DNA of 51,848 bases from Acidobacteriota bacterium. Its GTDB lineage: Bacteria; Acidobacteriota; Terriglobia; Acidiferrales; UBA7541. The position numbers and the translations under genes are program-made. Positions 1 to 7,713 of this stretch are shown here, in pieces (the first letter of the stretch is position 1; the number at the start of each line of letters is the position of its first letter). A model generated the notes under the pieces. That model ran no database searches. It saw nothing but the letters and a program-made list of their open reading frames with translations, and had not been told where the DNA came from. The stretch lies in NCBI GenBank assembly GCA_003165465.1, contig PLUM01000054.1, positions 1 through 51,848 on the forward strand, read 5' to 3'.

Positions 1-197
1 GGCCTTCTCATGGAAGGACTTGGGCACTCGTTGGCAGTGCCTTAATTTGGATTTCAGGAAGCGAAGGGTTTCTGAACATGATGTATTATCATGCCTTGGG
101 ATGGAGCGATCCACTTCGCGGCAAAGAGTCACACTTCCATAAATTCAGACTGCACCACTGTCGAAATTATGGTCAGTGACCTTAGTGAGGGGAAACT

Positions 198-401
198 GTG
201 ACAAAACACGAAAAGGAACTCATCGCCGTTCTCGAAGCTGATATTCAGAAGTGGGAGTTTGTAGCCAGGTATTTCGAGCATTCGGTGAATGAAATTGAAT
301 TGATGGGCGGCAAGAAAATCTCTGGCAGGGACTTCGCGCTTGGTTTGTATCATCAAGTTGCCGAGCATCATGCTTTGATCGGGAAAGTGAAAAATGGCTA
401 G
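198..401 (+). CDS. Small hypothetical protein (67 aa)
   Basis: This is a 67-residue soluble, mostly charged protein that I do not recognise. The GTG start is chosen because a strong Shine-Dalgarno stretch (GAGGGGA, 187-193) sits a few bases upstream. The protein begins MTKHEKELIAVLEADIQKW and looks helical throughout, with no signal peptide, membrane segment or cysteine. The next gene lies on the other strand, so it is probably monocistronic. An unidentified open frame runs from the window edge to position 179 just upstream and could be the tail of a gene in the same unit. No function can be assigned. The good ribosome site is the main reason to treat it as real. Confidence 0.6.
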   Translation: MTKHEKELIAVLEADIQKWEFVARYFEHSVNEIELMGGKKISGRDFALGLYHQVAEHHALIGKVKNG

Positions 402-611
402 CTGGCTGTCTTAGAATGGGGCAGTTCCGAGCTGCGTTTACTTCGCCGGGGAATCGTTTTCGGAACTGTGGTCCGCCCGCAATCGGCGTCAAGCTCCAAG
501 CCAGAGTTCTGGCCGCCAATTCAGTCTACTCCGTTACATAAAAAGTTCATTCTGGCAGGAGGGATGCGGCGGCCCGCGCCGATGTCGGATTCCGCGAGCC
601 GCCGTTCTCAT

Positions 612-1682
612 TTATGGCGCGAGTTCGATGAGCACAAACGTGCCCGGGACAATCGGCCGCCGTGGATCAGGATCTTCTTTGGTGGGTGGTGGCGCCGGTT
701 TCAAATCCGCGGTGACCACAAAGACGTGGTGGGTCTTCGGGTCCAGCGTCATGGTGCGGGCGCCGTCCTGCGTTTTGATGTTCACAGCCGCGCTGTATTT
801 GTCGGGTGACTCCTCGTGGATAATGCTCAACATCCCATTTTCGGAAGAAGCGAACGCCAGGTGCGACTCCGGATCGAAGCTGCTGGCATCGGTGTCTTCC
901 GCTATTTTGGGCGCTGCAATCACTTTGCCGGTGTCTGCGTTCACAATCGCCATCACGTTGCTGTCGCTGCAGCCAATGAAGATGCGCCGCGCGGCGGTGT
1001 CCATGGCAATGCCGGAAGGTCCCTTGCAACCCGCGAGTGGATACGTATGCGCGACCGCCAGCGTCTTTGCGTCAAACTCCGCCAACGAATTCTTAGTCTC
1101 GATGTTGACAAAAATATTGCCTTTGCCATCGAGCACGGGCGTTTCGGGCTTGCCGCCCAATGCGATCGTGCCAACCACTTTATCCGTAGTCGCGTCAATG
1201 GCAGTCGCGTTAGCGCTCTTCCCGTTGAAGGTGAACACGCGCTTGGTCATGGGGTCGTAAAGGATCGAGTCAGGATTTTGCCCCGTGGTCTTGACTGTAG
1301 AGAGGAGTTTCAGAGTCTTGATGTCAAAAATACTGACCGAGCCCGCCTCGCCATTGCTCGTATAGCCCTTGCCAAGGTCAGGGGCCAGCGCGATACCATG
1401 CACACCTTTCGTGTCGGGAATGTCACCCACCACTTTGCCCGAGTCTTCGTCGACCACCATCACGTGCGTCGAGCGCGAGATGTAAATGCGCCGCGCCTCA
1501 GGGTCAACGGTTAAATAGTCCCACCTGCCTTCGCCGCCGATAGGCAGTTTTCGCACCACGTGATAGCCAGCCCCTCCGGAACCTTGTGGCACAGCCGTCA
1601 CAATACTGACGAAGGACGCGCAGCAAACGAGCACCAGGAACAACTTGCAAACGACAAGGATTTGCCGATATTTCTCTCGCAC
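612..1682 (-). CDS. Secreted YVTN/YncE-type beta-propeller protein
   Basis: The protein is about 356 aa and is predicted to be exported and to fold as a seven-bladed propeller. The GTG start at 1682 is preferred over a longer open frame (to 1781) because GGAGG lies six bases upstream on the coding strand. Translation then opens with a short basic segment and a hydrophobic signal peptide (about residues 8-32). The rest consists of repeating blade units with the YVTN pattern, for example DYLTVDPEARRIYISR, VHGIALAPDLGKGYTSN and TMTLDPKTHHVFVVT. Such proteins are usually periplasmic scaffolds of unknown ligand, so the substrate cannot be told. It has no operon partner: a divergent toxin-antitoxin pair lies upstream and the orphan gene at 198 faces it. 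Confidence 0.85.
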   Translation of the reverse strand: MREKYRQILVVCKLFLVLVCCASFVSIVTAVPQGSGGAGYHVVRKLPIGGEGRWDYLTVDPEARRIYISRSTHVMVVDEDSGKVVGDIPDTKGVHGIALAPDLGKGYTSNGEAGSVSIFDIKTLKLLSTVKTTGQNPDSILYDPMTKRVFTFNGKSANATAIDATTDKVVGTIALGGKPETPVLDGKGNIFVNIETKNSLAEFDAKTLAVAHTYPLAGCKGPSGIAMDTAARRIFIGCSDSNVMAIVNADTGKVIAAPKIAEDTDASSFDPESHLAFASSENGMLSIIHEESPDKYSAAVNIKTQDGARTMTLDPKTHHVFVVTADLKPAPPPTKEDPDPRRPIVPGTFVLIELAP

Positions 1683-2081
1683 CGAACACCTCCAGCTTCC
1701 GAATGATAAGCACAAGAGCTCGAACCACGTCCCCTGATATGGTCGCGGATCGCGACTGCGCGCAAAGCTCGCCCAGCGCAAACACCTGAGTTCTGATGGC
1801 CTGAGATCCCCGGCAGGGTTGACGGTGAGCCAGCGTGAACCTACGAGAAAAGTTCGATGTCACCCTGTCTGTGGGAACCTTATACTTCGACCGCCGTAAT
1901 ATGTCAACGCGGGCTCGCTACCGGCAATGTCAAGCATCGGGTGCAATTTCCATAGGCGGTTCCCTTCCCTCGGAGCGTTTGTAGGTTGACGACGCCGAAC
2001 GCGCCGCATTTCCATCAACATTTAGCGTTTCTCAAAAGTGTTTTGTGCGGCGCCATCAATCAACACAACTCATGAACGGTG
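1683..2081. other. Intergenic spacer between divergent units
   Basis: About 400 bases lie between the propeller gene and the toxin-antitoxin promoter. I see no convincing coding frame, tRNA or palindrome here. It presumably holds the promoter of the leftward propeller gene, but no convincing -35/-10 pair could be picked out. Confidence 0.4.
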
Positions 2082-2110
2082 TTGCACTGTCATGTAAAGC
2101 CATATATATT
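2082..2110 (+). promoter_or_regulatory. Sigma70-type promoter of the toxin-antitoxin pair
   Basis: TTGCAC at 2082-2087 and TATATT at 2105-2110 are separated by exactly 17 bases, close to the vegetative consensus. The start of transcription would fall near 2117, just ahead of GGAG at 2118-2121. This rules out the TTG at 2110 as the antitoxin start and supports the ATG at 2128. Confidence 0.65.
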
Positions 2111-2127
2111 TGCGTTTGGAGCCGATA

Positions 2128-2388
2128 ATGCGACGACAATTTGTTTTGGATAAGAAGTCGAGCCAACAGTTAGACAGCTTGGCGGAAACCCGAGCGGGCA
2201 ATCGCAGTCTGGTCGTGCGAGAGGCGATTGGGCTGTATGCCGCCATGGAAGCCTCCCTGGAAGAGATTGAATCCAATCCGGGATTCATAAAGATGATGGA
2301 AAGAAGCGCCGCGGACATTCGCGCAGGTCGCGTAACGACACAAAAAGAAGTCGAACGCCGCCTGGCGAAGAAAAGAAAGCGCCGCTAG
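2128..2388 (+). CDS. Ribbon-helix-helix antitoxin, ParD-like
   Basis: This 86-residue protein has an N-terminal ribbon-helix-helix region: a beta strand (RRQFVLDKKSSQQLD) is followed by two helices ending in the typical SLVVREAIGLY. The basic C-terminal half (about 45-86) would be the toxin-wrapping arm. The ATG at 2128 follows GGAG by six bases and sits behind a good promoter. The stop codon TAG overlaps the GTG of the downstream toxin gene by one base, which implies translational coupling. Antitoxins of this type normally bind their own promoter as dimers. Family assignment is from fold pattern only, and the exact type II subfamily is not certain. Confidence 0.8.
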   Translation: MRRQFVLDKKSSQQLDSLAETRAGNRSLVVREAIGLYAAMEASLEEIESNPGFIKMMERSAADIRAGRVTTQKEVERRLAKKRKRR

Positions 2389-2630
2389 TGGCGAAAATCG
2401 GCTGGTCGAACTTTGTCCTCGATTTAGTGGAAGAACTTCCGCAAATCGAAGCGGACCTGATTGCGGAAAAAATTAAGCCACTTTCGCGGTTCCCACGAAT
2501 GTATCCCATACGACCGAAAGGCAGATTTCGCCGACATCGGTGGCTATTGGCCGGAAGATGGATTGTGTTTTATCGTGTGGTGGACGAAACTGTTTACATT
2601 CGAGGTCTATGGCCTGCCCAGATTCCTTAG
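2388..2630 (+). CDS. RelE/ParE-superfamily toxin
   Basis: This 80-residue protein has the RelE/ParE layout: an N-terminal helical hairpin (FVLDLVEELPQIEADLIAEKI) followed by a beta sheet ending in GRWIVFYRVVDETVYIRGLW, the characteristic last strands of this fold. It starts with GTG inside the antitoxin stop region (TAGTG), so the two genes are coupled. Members either cleave mRNA on the ribosome (RelE) or poison DNA gyrase (ParE), and the sequence alone does not decide which. Its stop codon overlaps the stop of the convergent glycosyltransferase gene by four bases, leaving no room for a terminator between them. Confidence 0.78.
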   Translation: MAKIGWSNFVLDLVEELPQIEADLIAEKIKPLSRFPRMYPIRPKGRFRRHRWLLAGRWIVFYRVVDETVYIRGLWPAQIP

Positions 2631-4009
2631 CGTTCCAGACCTGATGGCCTCCGCTCGGAAGTCATGTAATGCGAATCCCCATGTTTCTTCCGCAGAAACT
2701 CCCACCCCAGCAGTGCATAAAACGGCCCATAGCAAAGCCACTGAAAAAGCGGATCGAAGTGCCACACGCCAAACACGCGGTAGTTGATGAATATTTTGTA
2801 CGAGAGAAATTCCAGGATCGTGAGCAGCAGCCATGCCGGACTCGGAAAGAAGCACAAGAGCGGCACGATCCACGTGAAGTACCACGGTAAACCGTTCGGC
2901 GCGACGAGCAGCACCGTGCCAATCATCAGAAACGCGGCGCGCGTGGGGTCGGCGCGGCGCACCGCGAGCCACAGAGCCAATCCCGCAACCACGGCTTCGC
3001 CCACGCCTGCTGCGATTTTGTGCGAGCCGGTGAGCCACAAGAGGACCGGATAGACGCTCGAATGATAGTTTTGAAAAATTCGCTGGTATTCGTGCAGCAT
3101 CGCAAGAAATTCGCGCCAGCCGTGCCGGTACGGCCAGGAGCACACCGCAACCAGCGCCGCACAGCCGCCGGCCGCAAGCCACCCGCGCAATTTGCGCGGC
3201 CAACCCGCGCGAAAAAGTGCCAGCGGCAGCAGCGTCACGGGAAAAGCCTTGGCCAGCGCGCCGGCCGTGAGCGTGAGCGTTGACATGGCTGGAAAGCGCC
3301 GTATAATCAGCAAAGTAGCGACAACCGCAGCGATGGCCAGCGCGTCGTTGTGGCCGCTCGAAGAAAATTCGATCAGCACCAGCGGATTCCAGGCGTAGAT
3401 CGCTACCTGGTAGTTCCGTCCCCCAGTCGAACGGATCCACCCGGCGAGCATGGCCGCCACGGCGAGATCGGCGAGCAGAAACGGCAGCTTGAATCCAACC
3501 GGGTCCGGCAGCAAGCGCCACGTCGCGCGAAACACCAGCTGAGAGAGCGGCGGGTACATCGTGGGGATTTCCGGCACAGGCATGACGTACCAGCCCGGAT
3601 CGCGCAGCGACGCGAGGCGCGGATCGGTGGGCGCAACGGCAAAAGGATTCCAGCCCGCGCTCTGGACGTGGCCGTCCCAGCGGTAGCGATACACATCGGT
3701 AGAGAGCGACGGCGGATACGGAAACAGCGTCAGGCGAAAGGCCAGCCCGCCCAAAAGGACGAGCCACAGCACGGCACGATTGTCGCGCGTGTGTTCGAGG
3801 GCGTACAGGACGATGAAGTACAGAACGCCGCCGCCCAGCACGAGGGCCATGAATTCGGGGATGTGAATGGAAATATCCCCAAGCCGCGCGATCGCGGCAA
3901 AGACCGCTTCGAGCGCCACAATCGCAACGAGCGCGATCACCACTTGCGGCGCGAGTCCGCGGCGCGACGCGCTCAACATGGGCACACTCGCGGCTTGATG
4001 TTTCGCCAT
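2627..4009 (-). CDS. Multipass GT-C glycosyltransferase, GT87/mannosyltransferase-like
   Basis: The protein is about 460 aa with roughly ten to twelve hydrophobic segments. It probably transfers a sugar from a polyprenyl-phosphate donor on the outer face of the inner membrane. After the first membrane spans comes STDVYRYRWDGHVQSAGWNP, the conserved acidic loop motif seen in DUF2029/GT87 proteins. Further on are WNPLVLIEFSSSGHNDAL and MYPPLSQ, also typical of that group. The ATG at 4009 is used; the open frame extends 30 codons further but would run into the divergent gene. No clear ribosome site precedes it. It faces the family 2 glycosyltransferase at 4039 head-to-head, so both may belong to one surface-glycan pathway. 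The sugar and acceptor are unknown. Confidence 0.78.
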   Translation of the reverse strand: MAKHQAASVPMLSASRRGLAPQVVIALVAIVALEAVFAAIARLGDISIHIPEFMALVLGGGVLYFIVLYALEHTRDNRAVLWLVLLGGLAFRLTLFPYPPSLSTDVYRYRWDGHVQSAGWNPFAVAPTDPRLASLRDPGWYVMPVPEIPTMYPPLSQLVFRATWRLLPDPVGFKLPFLLADLAVAAMLAGWIRSTGGRNYQVAIYAWNPLVLIEFSSSGHNDALAIAAVVATLLIIRRFPAMSTLTLTAGALAKAFPVTLLPLALFRAGWPRKLRGWLAAGGCAALVAVCSWPYRHGWREFLAMLHEYQRIFQNYHSSVYPVLLWLTGSHKIAAGVGEAVVAGLALWLAVRRADPTRAAFLMIGTVLLVAPNGLPWYFTWIVPLLCFFPSPAWLLLTILEFLSYKIFINYRVFGVWHFDPLFQWLCYGPFYALLGWEFLRKKHGDSHYMTSERRPSGLER

Positions 4010-4038
4010 CTGATTTTTTGCAAGGAGGATTTTCCGCT

Positions 4039-5691
4039 TTGAATTTTTCGCAACATTTTCCGGGTCTGATCGCGGCGGCGGCGCAAAACCCGCTCTCAAA
4101 TTACTGGTACAAGCTCGTCAATCCGGACCGCAATCCCTTTCGCGGGCTGTACCAGCTCAATCCCTTTGATCTGGCCATTATGATTCCGTATTTCATCGTG
4201 CTGGTGATCCTGGCCGCGTACGGGATGCACCGCTACTATCTGGTGTACTCTTATTTCAAGAATCGCAGGAACGTTCCCGGACCGCCGCCCGCGATCAGCG
4301 AGTGGCCCAAGGTTACCATACAGCTTCCCATCTTCAACGAGCGCTATGTGATCGAGCGCCTGGTGGACGCCGTGGCGCGCTTCGATTATCCGCGCGAGCT
4401 GCTCGACATTCAGGTGCTCGACGATTCGACTGACGAGACTCGGGAAGTGGCGCGCGCGTGCGTCGAGCGGTATCAGGCGCTCAGCCTGCCGATCCGTTAC
4501 CTGCATCGCACGGACCGCACCGGTTACAAGGCTGGAGCGCTCGCCGCCGGACTCGAATCCGCGACGGGCGAATTCGTCGCCATCTTCGACGCCGATTTCC
4601 TGCCTGCGCCGGATTTCTTGCGCCGCACCGTGCCGTATTTCTCCGATCCCAAAATCGGCATGGTCCAGGGACGCTGGACCTACCTCAATCGCCATTACTC
4701 TGCGCTGACCGAAGTCGAAACAATTCTGCTCGATGGCCACTTCGTCATGGAGCACGGCGCGCGCTCGCGCAGCGGCACGTTTTTTAACTTCAACGGCACG
4801 GCGGGCATGTGGCGCCGCTGCACGATCGACGAAGCCGGCGGCTGGCAGCACGACACGCTCACCGAGGACACCGATCTTTCCTACCGCGCGCAACTTCTCG
4901 GCTGGAAATTTCTCTACCTGCCGGACATCGAATGCGCTTCCGAGCTTCCCGTGGAGATGAATGCGTTCAAGGCGCAGCAGGCGCGCTGGGCCAAGGGCCT
5001 GATGCAAACGGCGATCAAGATTTTGCCGCGCGTGATGCGCTCGGATGAGCCGCTGCACACCAAGGCCGAGGCCGTGTTTCACCTCACCGCCAACATCAGC
5101 TATCCCTTCATGGTGGTGCTCTCGACGCTGCTCCTGCCCGCGATGATCGTGCGTTTCTATCAGGGCTGGCTGCAAATGCTGTTCATCGACCTGCCGCTCT
5201 TCATCGCATCCAGCTGCTCGATTTCGGGTTTCTACCTCACGTCGCAGCGCGTCCTGTATCCCAAAACATGGAAACGCTCGATCCTCTACATGCCGCTCGT
5301 GATGGCCGTCGGCATTGGCCTGTCCGTGCGCAATGCCAAGGCCGTGCTCGAAGCGCTGTTCGGCGTCAAATCGGAATTTGTGCGCACGCCAAAATTCAGG
5401 ATCGACGGGCAGGGCGGCACATGGAAGAAAAAACTTTATCGCAACCGCTCCGGCTGGATGCCGTATCTGGAAATTGCGCTCGGCCTCTACTTCGCCGCGA
5501 CGATTGTCTATTCCATACAGAATCAAAATTACGCCACCACGCCGTTTCTGTTCCTCTTCGTCTGGGGTTTTCTCTACACCGGAGTGATGTCCATCGCGCA
5601 GGGCTGGATCGAGCGGCTGCGCTTCGGGGTGCGGTCCCCCGTCGCGTCAGCCGAGGCTCGCGCGTCCGCATCCGGCGCGCCTGGGTTTTAG
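4039..5691 (+). CDS. Membrane glycosyltransferase family 2, cellulose-synthase-like
   Basis: This protein of about 550 aa has an N-terminal membrane helix (about 45-65), a cytosolic GT2 catalytic domain and four or so C-terminal membrane helices. The catalytic signature is complete: DDST near 128, DAD at about 184-186, TED at about 275-277 and QQARW at about 313-317 (the QxxRW motif of processive enzymes). It therefore likely polymerises or adds beta-linked sugars from a nucleotide-sugar donor. The TTG start at 4039 is chosen because AAGGAGG at 4022-4028 sits ten bases upstream; an in-frame TTG at 4018 precedes that site. No PilZ domain is fused and no bcsB-like partner is present, so bacterial cellulose synthase proper is less likely than a glucomannan or other glycan synthase. 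Confidence 0.88.
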   Translation: MNFSQHFPGLIAAAAQNPLSNYWYKLVNPDRNPFRGLYQLNPFDLAIMIPYFIVLVILAAYGMHRYYLVYSYFKNRRNVPGPPPAISEWPKVTIQLPIFNERYVIERLVDAVARFDYPRELLDIQVLDDSTDETREVARACVERYQALSLPIRYLHRTDRTGYKAGALAAGLESATGEFVAIFDADFLPAPDFLRRTVPYFSDPKIGMVQGRWTYLNRHYSALTEVETILLDGHFVMEHGARSRSGTFFNFNGTAGMWRRCTIDEAGGWQHDTLTEDTDLSYRAQLLGWKFLYLPDIECASELPVEMNAFKAQQARWAKGLMQTAIKILPRVMRSDEPLHTKAEAVFHLTANISYPFMVVLSTLLLPAMIVRFYQGWLQMLFIDLPLFIASSCSISGFYLTSQRVLYPKTWKRSILYMPLVMAVGIGLSVRNAKAVLEALFGVKSEFVRTPKFRIDGQGGTWKKKLYRNRSGWMPYLEIALGLYFAATIVYSIQNQNYATTPFLFLFVWGFLYTGVMSIAQGWIERLRFGVRSPVASAEARASASGAPGF

Positions 5692-5724
5692 AGGCTGAAG
5701 AGCCTGTGTGATAGCTTCACTCCG

Positions 5725-5818
5725 AAAGAGCCAGCGGCTGAAGCCTCGGTGATTTTTCACACTTTACGGCAGGGCTGAAGCCGTGCCCTACAAACATTTT
5801 GCCGTTGCCACACAGGCT
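5725..5818. repeat. Dispersed GGCTGAAGCC-type repeat, copy 1
   Basis: This segment is related along its length to 44819-44914: both run from AAAGCCAGCGGCT or a close variant through ACTTTACGGCA and CTGAAGCCGTGCCCTACAAA to TTGCCACACAGGCT. Inside it are short palindromes (GGCTGAAGCC, CGGCTGAAGCCG). It lies 3' of the GT2 gene. The rest of the 5692-6039 gap shows no gene I can support. Confidence 0.6.
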
Positions 5819-6039
5819 ATGAATCCTGAAATTGAAGAGCGCTGTTTGCCGCAACAAAAAATGCGCGACCGCGCCCCCCGGCAATTTGGAGTCGCTGGGG
5901 GACGCGGTTCGCGCACTGGTCACCGGCCGGGTGGCGCTCGCGTCGGAAGATCCTTTGCAGGGGCGGCAGTCCCTGTCCCGGTTTTCGGCGAGCGGCCCGC
6001 AAGGGTTTTTTGGCCGGTGAAGCTCAATCCCATTTCGTT

Positions 6040-6234
6040 TTATGCCCTGTGATCGCTTGCGGGCAGCCCAGCAGACATTTGCATCTGGCGGCCCATGTGG
6101 GCCGCCTCCGGGCGCGGCGCGCTTGGCATCAGCCGAAACAGTCCGTTCAGCCCCAGCCAGGTCATACACAGGGCCAGCAAGAATGAGAGTACCTCACCTT
6201 CAATTACCATTGCGCCGTTCATAAAGGTTTCCAT
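6040..6234 (-). CDS. Small single-span membrane protein (64 aa)
   Basis: A 64-residue protein starts at an ATG preceded by a purine-rich site (GAGGA, 7 bases upstream on the coding strand). It has one clear hydrophobic segment (about residues 15-34, LSFLLALCMTWLGLNGLF) followed by a hydrophilic, methionine-rich tail with several Met and His residues (AAHMGRQMQM). I do not recognise a family. It sits alone between a repeat-filled gap and a divergent protease gene, with 9-base polypurine repeats immediately upstream of its start. It could be a small stress or metal-linked membrane protein, but that is a guess. The ribosome site and the membrane span are the support. Confidence 0.55.
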   Translation of the reverse strand: METFMNGAMVIEGEVLSFLLALCMTWLGLNGLFRLMPSAPRPEAAHMGRQMQMSAGLPASDHRA

Positions 6235-6246
6235 CGCGGATCCTCG

Positions 6247-6273
6247 CTTTCCTTGCTTTCCTTGCCTTCCTCG
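6247..6273. repeat. Tandem 9-base polypyrimidine/polypurine repeat
   Basis: Three consecutive 9-base units (CTTTCCTTG, CTTTCCTTG, CCTTCCTCG) lie just upstream of the small membrane protein gene. On the opposite strand they read as AAGGAAAG-type purine runs. A similar 9-base purine repeat recurs at 18883-18927. Confidence 0.7.
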
Positions 6274-6443
6274 CAGGAGTAAGCTGCACGAGTTTCGCCA
6301 ATTACAAAAACGCTGATAACAAAGCACTTAGCGTAGGGCGACTTCGCGCAAGATGTGTCCCATGAGACACGCCGTGTATGGCTGCACGCAGTGGAAAAAC
6401 CATGAGACGGCGCGTCAGCGATTCGCAAACGCAACGGTTGAGC

Positions 6444-6449
6444 TATACT
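6444..6449 (+). promoter_or_regulatory. Possible -10 element of the site-2 protease gene
   Basis: TATACT lies 22 bases before the ATG of the protease gene. The -35 position (ATTCGC, 6421-6426) matches the consensus poorly, so this is a weak call. Confidence 0.3.
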
Positions 6450-6471
6450 TGAGGCGAGGACTTGGGACGCA

Positions 6472-7611
6472 ATGCGAAGAGACGGAATCCAAATTGGGCG
6501 AATCTACGGGATACCGATCTTCCTGCACACCAGTTGGTTCCTCATTTTCGGGCTGATCGCCTTCTCATTTTATTCCGAGTTTGACGCGCTGCAACTCAAC
6601 CTTCCCCCATCCCGGCTGGTGGGGCTGGGGGTGATGACCAGCGCGCTGTTTTTCGGTTCGCTGGTGTTTCACGAAATGGCGCACAGCGTAATCGCCAAGT
6701 ACTACAAAATTCCCGTGGTTTCGATCACCCTGTTCGTGTTCGGCGGAGTGTCCCGAATCGGTCGCGAACCGGGGCGCGCGCTCGAAGAGTTCAACATCGC
6801 GATTGCCGGGCCGCTTTCGAGTCTTTTTCTTGCGGGCGGCTTCTGGCTGGTCGAGTGGCAAGCAGGCTCAAACGCCATATTGAACACGCTGGCGGGATCG
6901 CTGGGCTGGATCAATTTCAGCCTGGCGCTTTTCAACCTGATCCCTGGATTTCCACTGGACGGCGGCCACATTCTCCGGGCCATCATCTGGGGTTTTAATA
7001 AAAATTACGCACGCGCAACGCGGATCGCGGCGCGCTCCGGGCAAGTGGTCGCTTACGGGATGATTGCGGCGGGCGCGGCGACGGCGCTCTCCAACTATTC
7101 GCCGCTCGGCGGTTCGGTCGGAGGATTGTGGCTCGCGTTCATCGGCTGGTTTATTTTGTCGGCGGCCAAGCAAAGCCAGGCGCAGGCCGAAGCGCACGAC
7201 GCGCTCGACGGGTTGCGCGTGGCCGACATCATGACGCCGGAATTGCACACCGTCGGGCGCGAGATTTCGCTCGAAGACTATGCCCGCGAAATGGTGCGCA
7301 CGGGCCGCCGCGCGCATCTGGTGGTTGCGGGCAATCAACTTGTCGGGCTGGTCACGGCCGAGGCGCTTACCTCCGTTCCCCAGCACGATTGGGACGTAAC
7401 TTCCGTGCAGGCCGTGATGCTGCCCAAGGACAAGCTTCACTGGGCCGCTCCGGAAGAGCCCGCGCTTTCGCTGCTGGACCGCATGCGCACGGTGGGAATG
7501 CAGCAGATGCCGGTGATCGCCGCCGGAAGCGTGGTTGGCATCGTCACTCGCGACTCCATCATGCGCGTGCTGCAATCGCGCCACGAACTCGGTTCCTTAG
7601 CCGAGCGATAA
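6472..7611 (+). CDS. Site-2 protease (M50 family) with C-terminal CBS pair
   Basis: This 379-residue intramembrane zinc metalloprotease carries the HEMAH zinc-binding motif at residues 67-71 (two His ligands and the catalytic Glu68) and the third ligand in the NLIPGFPLDGG motif (Asp163). Hydrophobic segments surround both. The C-terminal part (about 240-370) forms two CBS domains, which in this subgroup bind adenosine nucleotides and gate activity. The layout matches the Rip/SpoIVFB-like group without a PDZ domain. Such enzymes cut membrane-tethered regulators or remnant signal peptides, and the substrate is not identifiable here. It begins a co-directional run with the DUF4010 membrane gene (102-base gap). 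Confidence 0.92.
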   Translation: MRRDGIQIGRIYGIPIFLHTSWFLIFGLIAFSFYSEFDALQLNLPPSRLVGLGVMTSALFFGSLVFHEMAHSVIAKYYKIPVVSITLFVFGGVSRIGREPGRALEEFNIAIAGPLSSLFLAGGFWLVEWQAGSNAILNTLAGSLGWINFSLALFNLIPGFPLDGGHILRAIIWGFNKNYARATRIAARSGQVVAYGMIAAGAATALSNYSPLGGSVGGLWLAFIGWFILSAAKQSQAQAEAHDALDGLRVADIMTPELHTVGREISLEDYAREMVRTGRRAHLVVAGNQLVGLVTAEALTSVPQHDWDVTSVQAVMLPKDKLHWAAPEEPALSLLDRMRTVGMQQMPVIAAGSVVGIVTRDSIMRVLQSRHELGSLAER

Positions 7612-7713
7612 GCCCGCGCTACTACACACCGCACACCCTTCGCAGACCGGCATTGAGTTTCCGCGCAAATCCCGATAGTCTCGCGATAGGGAAAGGGCCG
7701 CCGAACCAACTCC

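Noticed and set aside
3..179. Open frame from the window edge ending at TGA 179
   Set aside because: Two of the three frames at the edge are open (one ends at 142, one at 179) and neither translation has a recognisable family or clear codon bias, so a partial gene cannot be asserted.
2627..3767. Second minus-strand frame (386 codons) inside the GT-C gene
   Set aside because: It lacks membrane segments and is an alternative-frame shadow; the GT-C frame has the conserved DVYRYRWDG motif and hydrophobic helices.
4096..5526. Long minus-strand frame (476 codons) inside the GT2 gene
   Set aside because: It is the antisense shadow of a gene with complete catalytic motifs; the translation is Arg/His-rich and low in hydrophobic content, as expected for a high-GC shadow frame.
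5717..6169. Minus-strand frame of 150 codons after the GT2 gene
   Set aside because: It reads through repeat sequence (its product contains NGKMFVGHGFSPAVKC, encoded by the dispersed repeat) and has no ribosome site.
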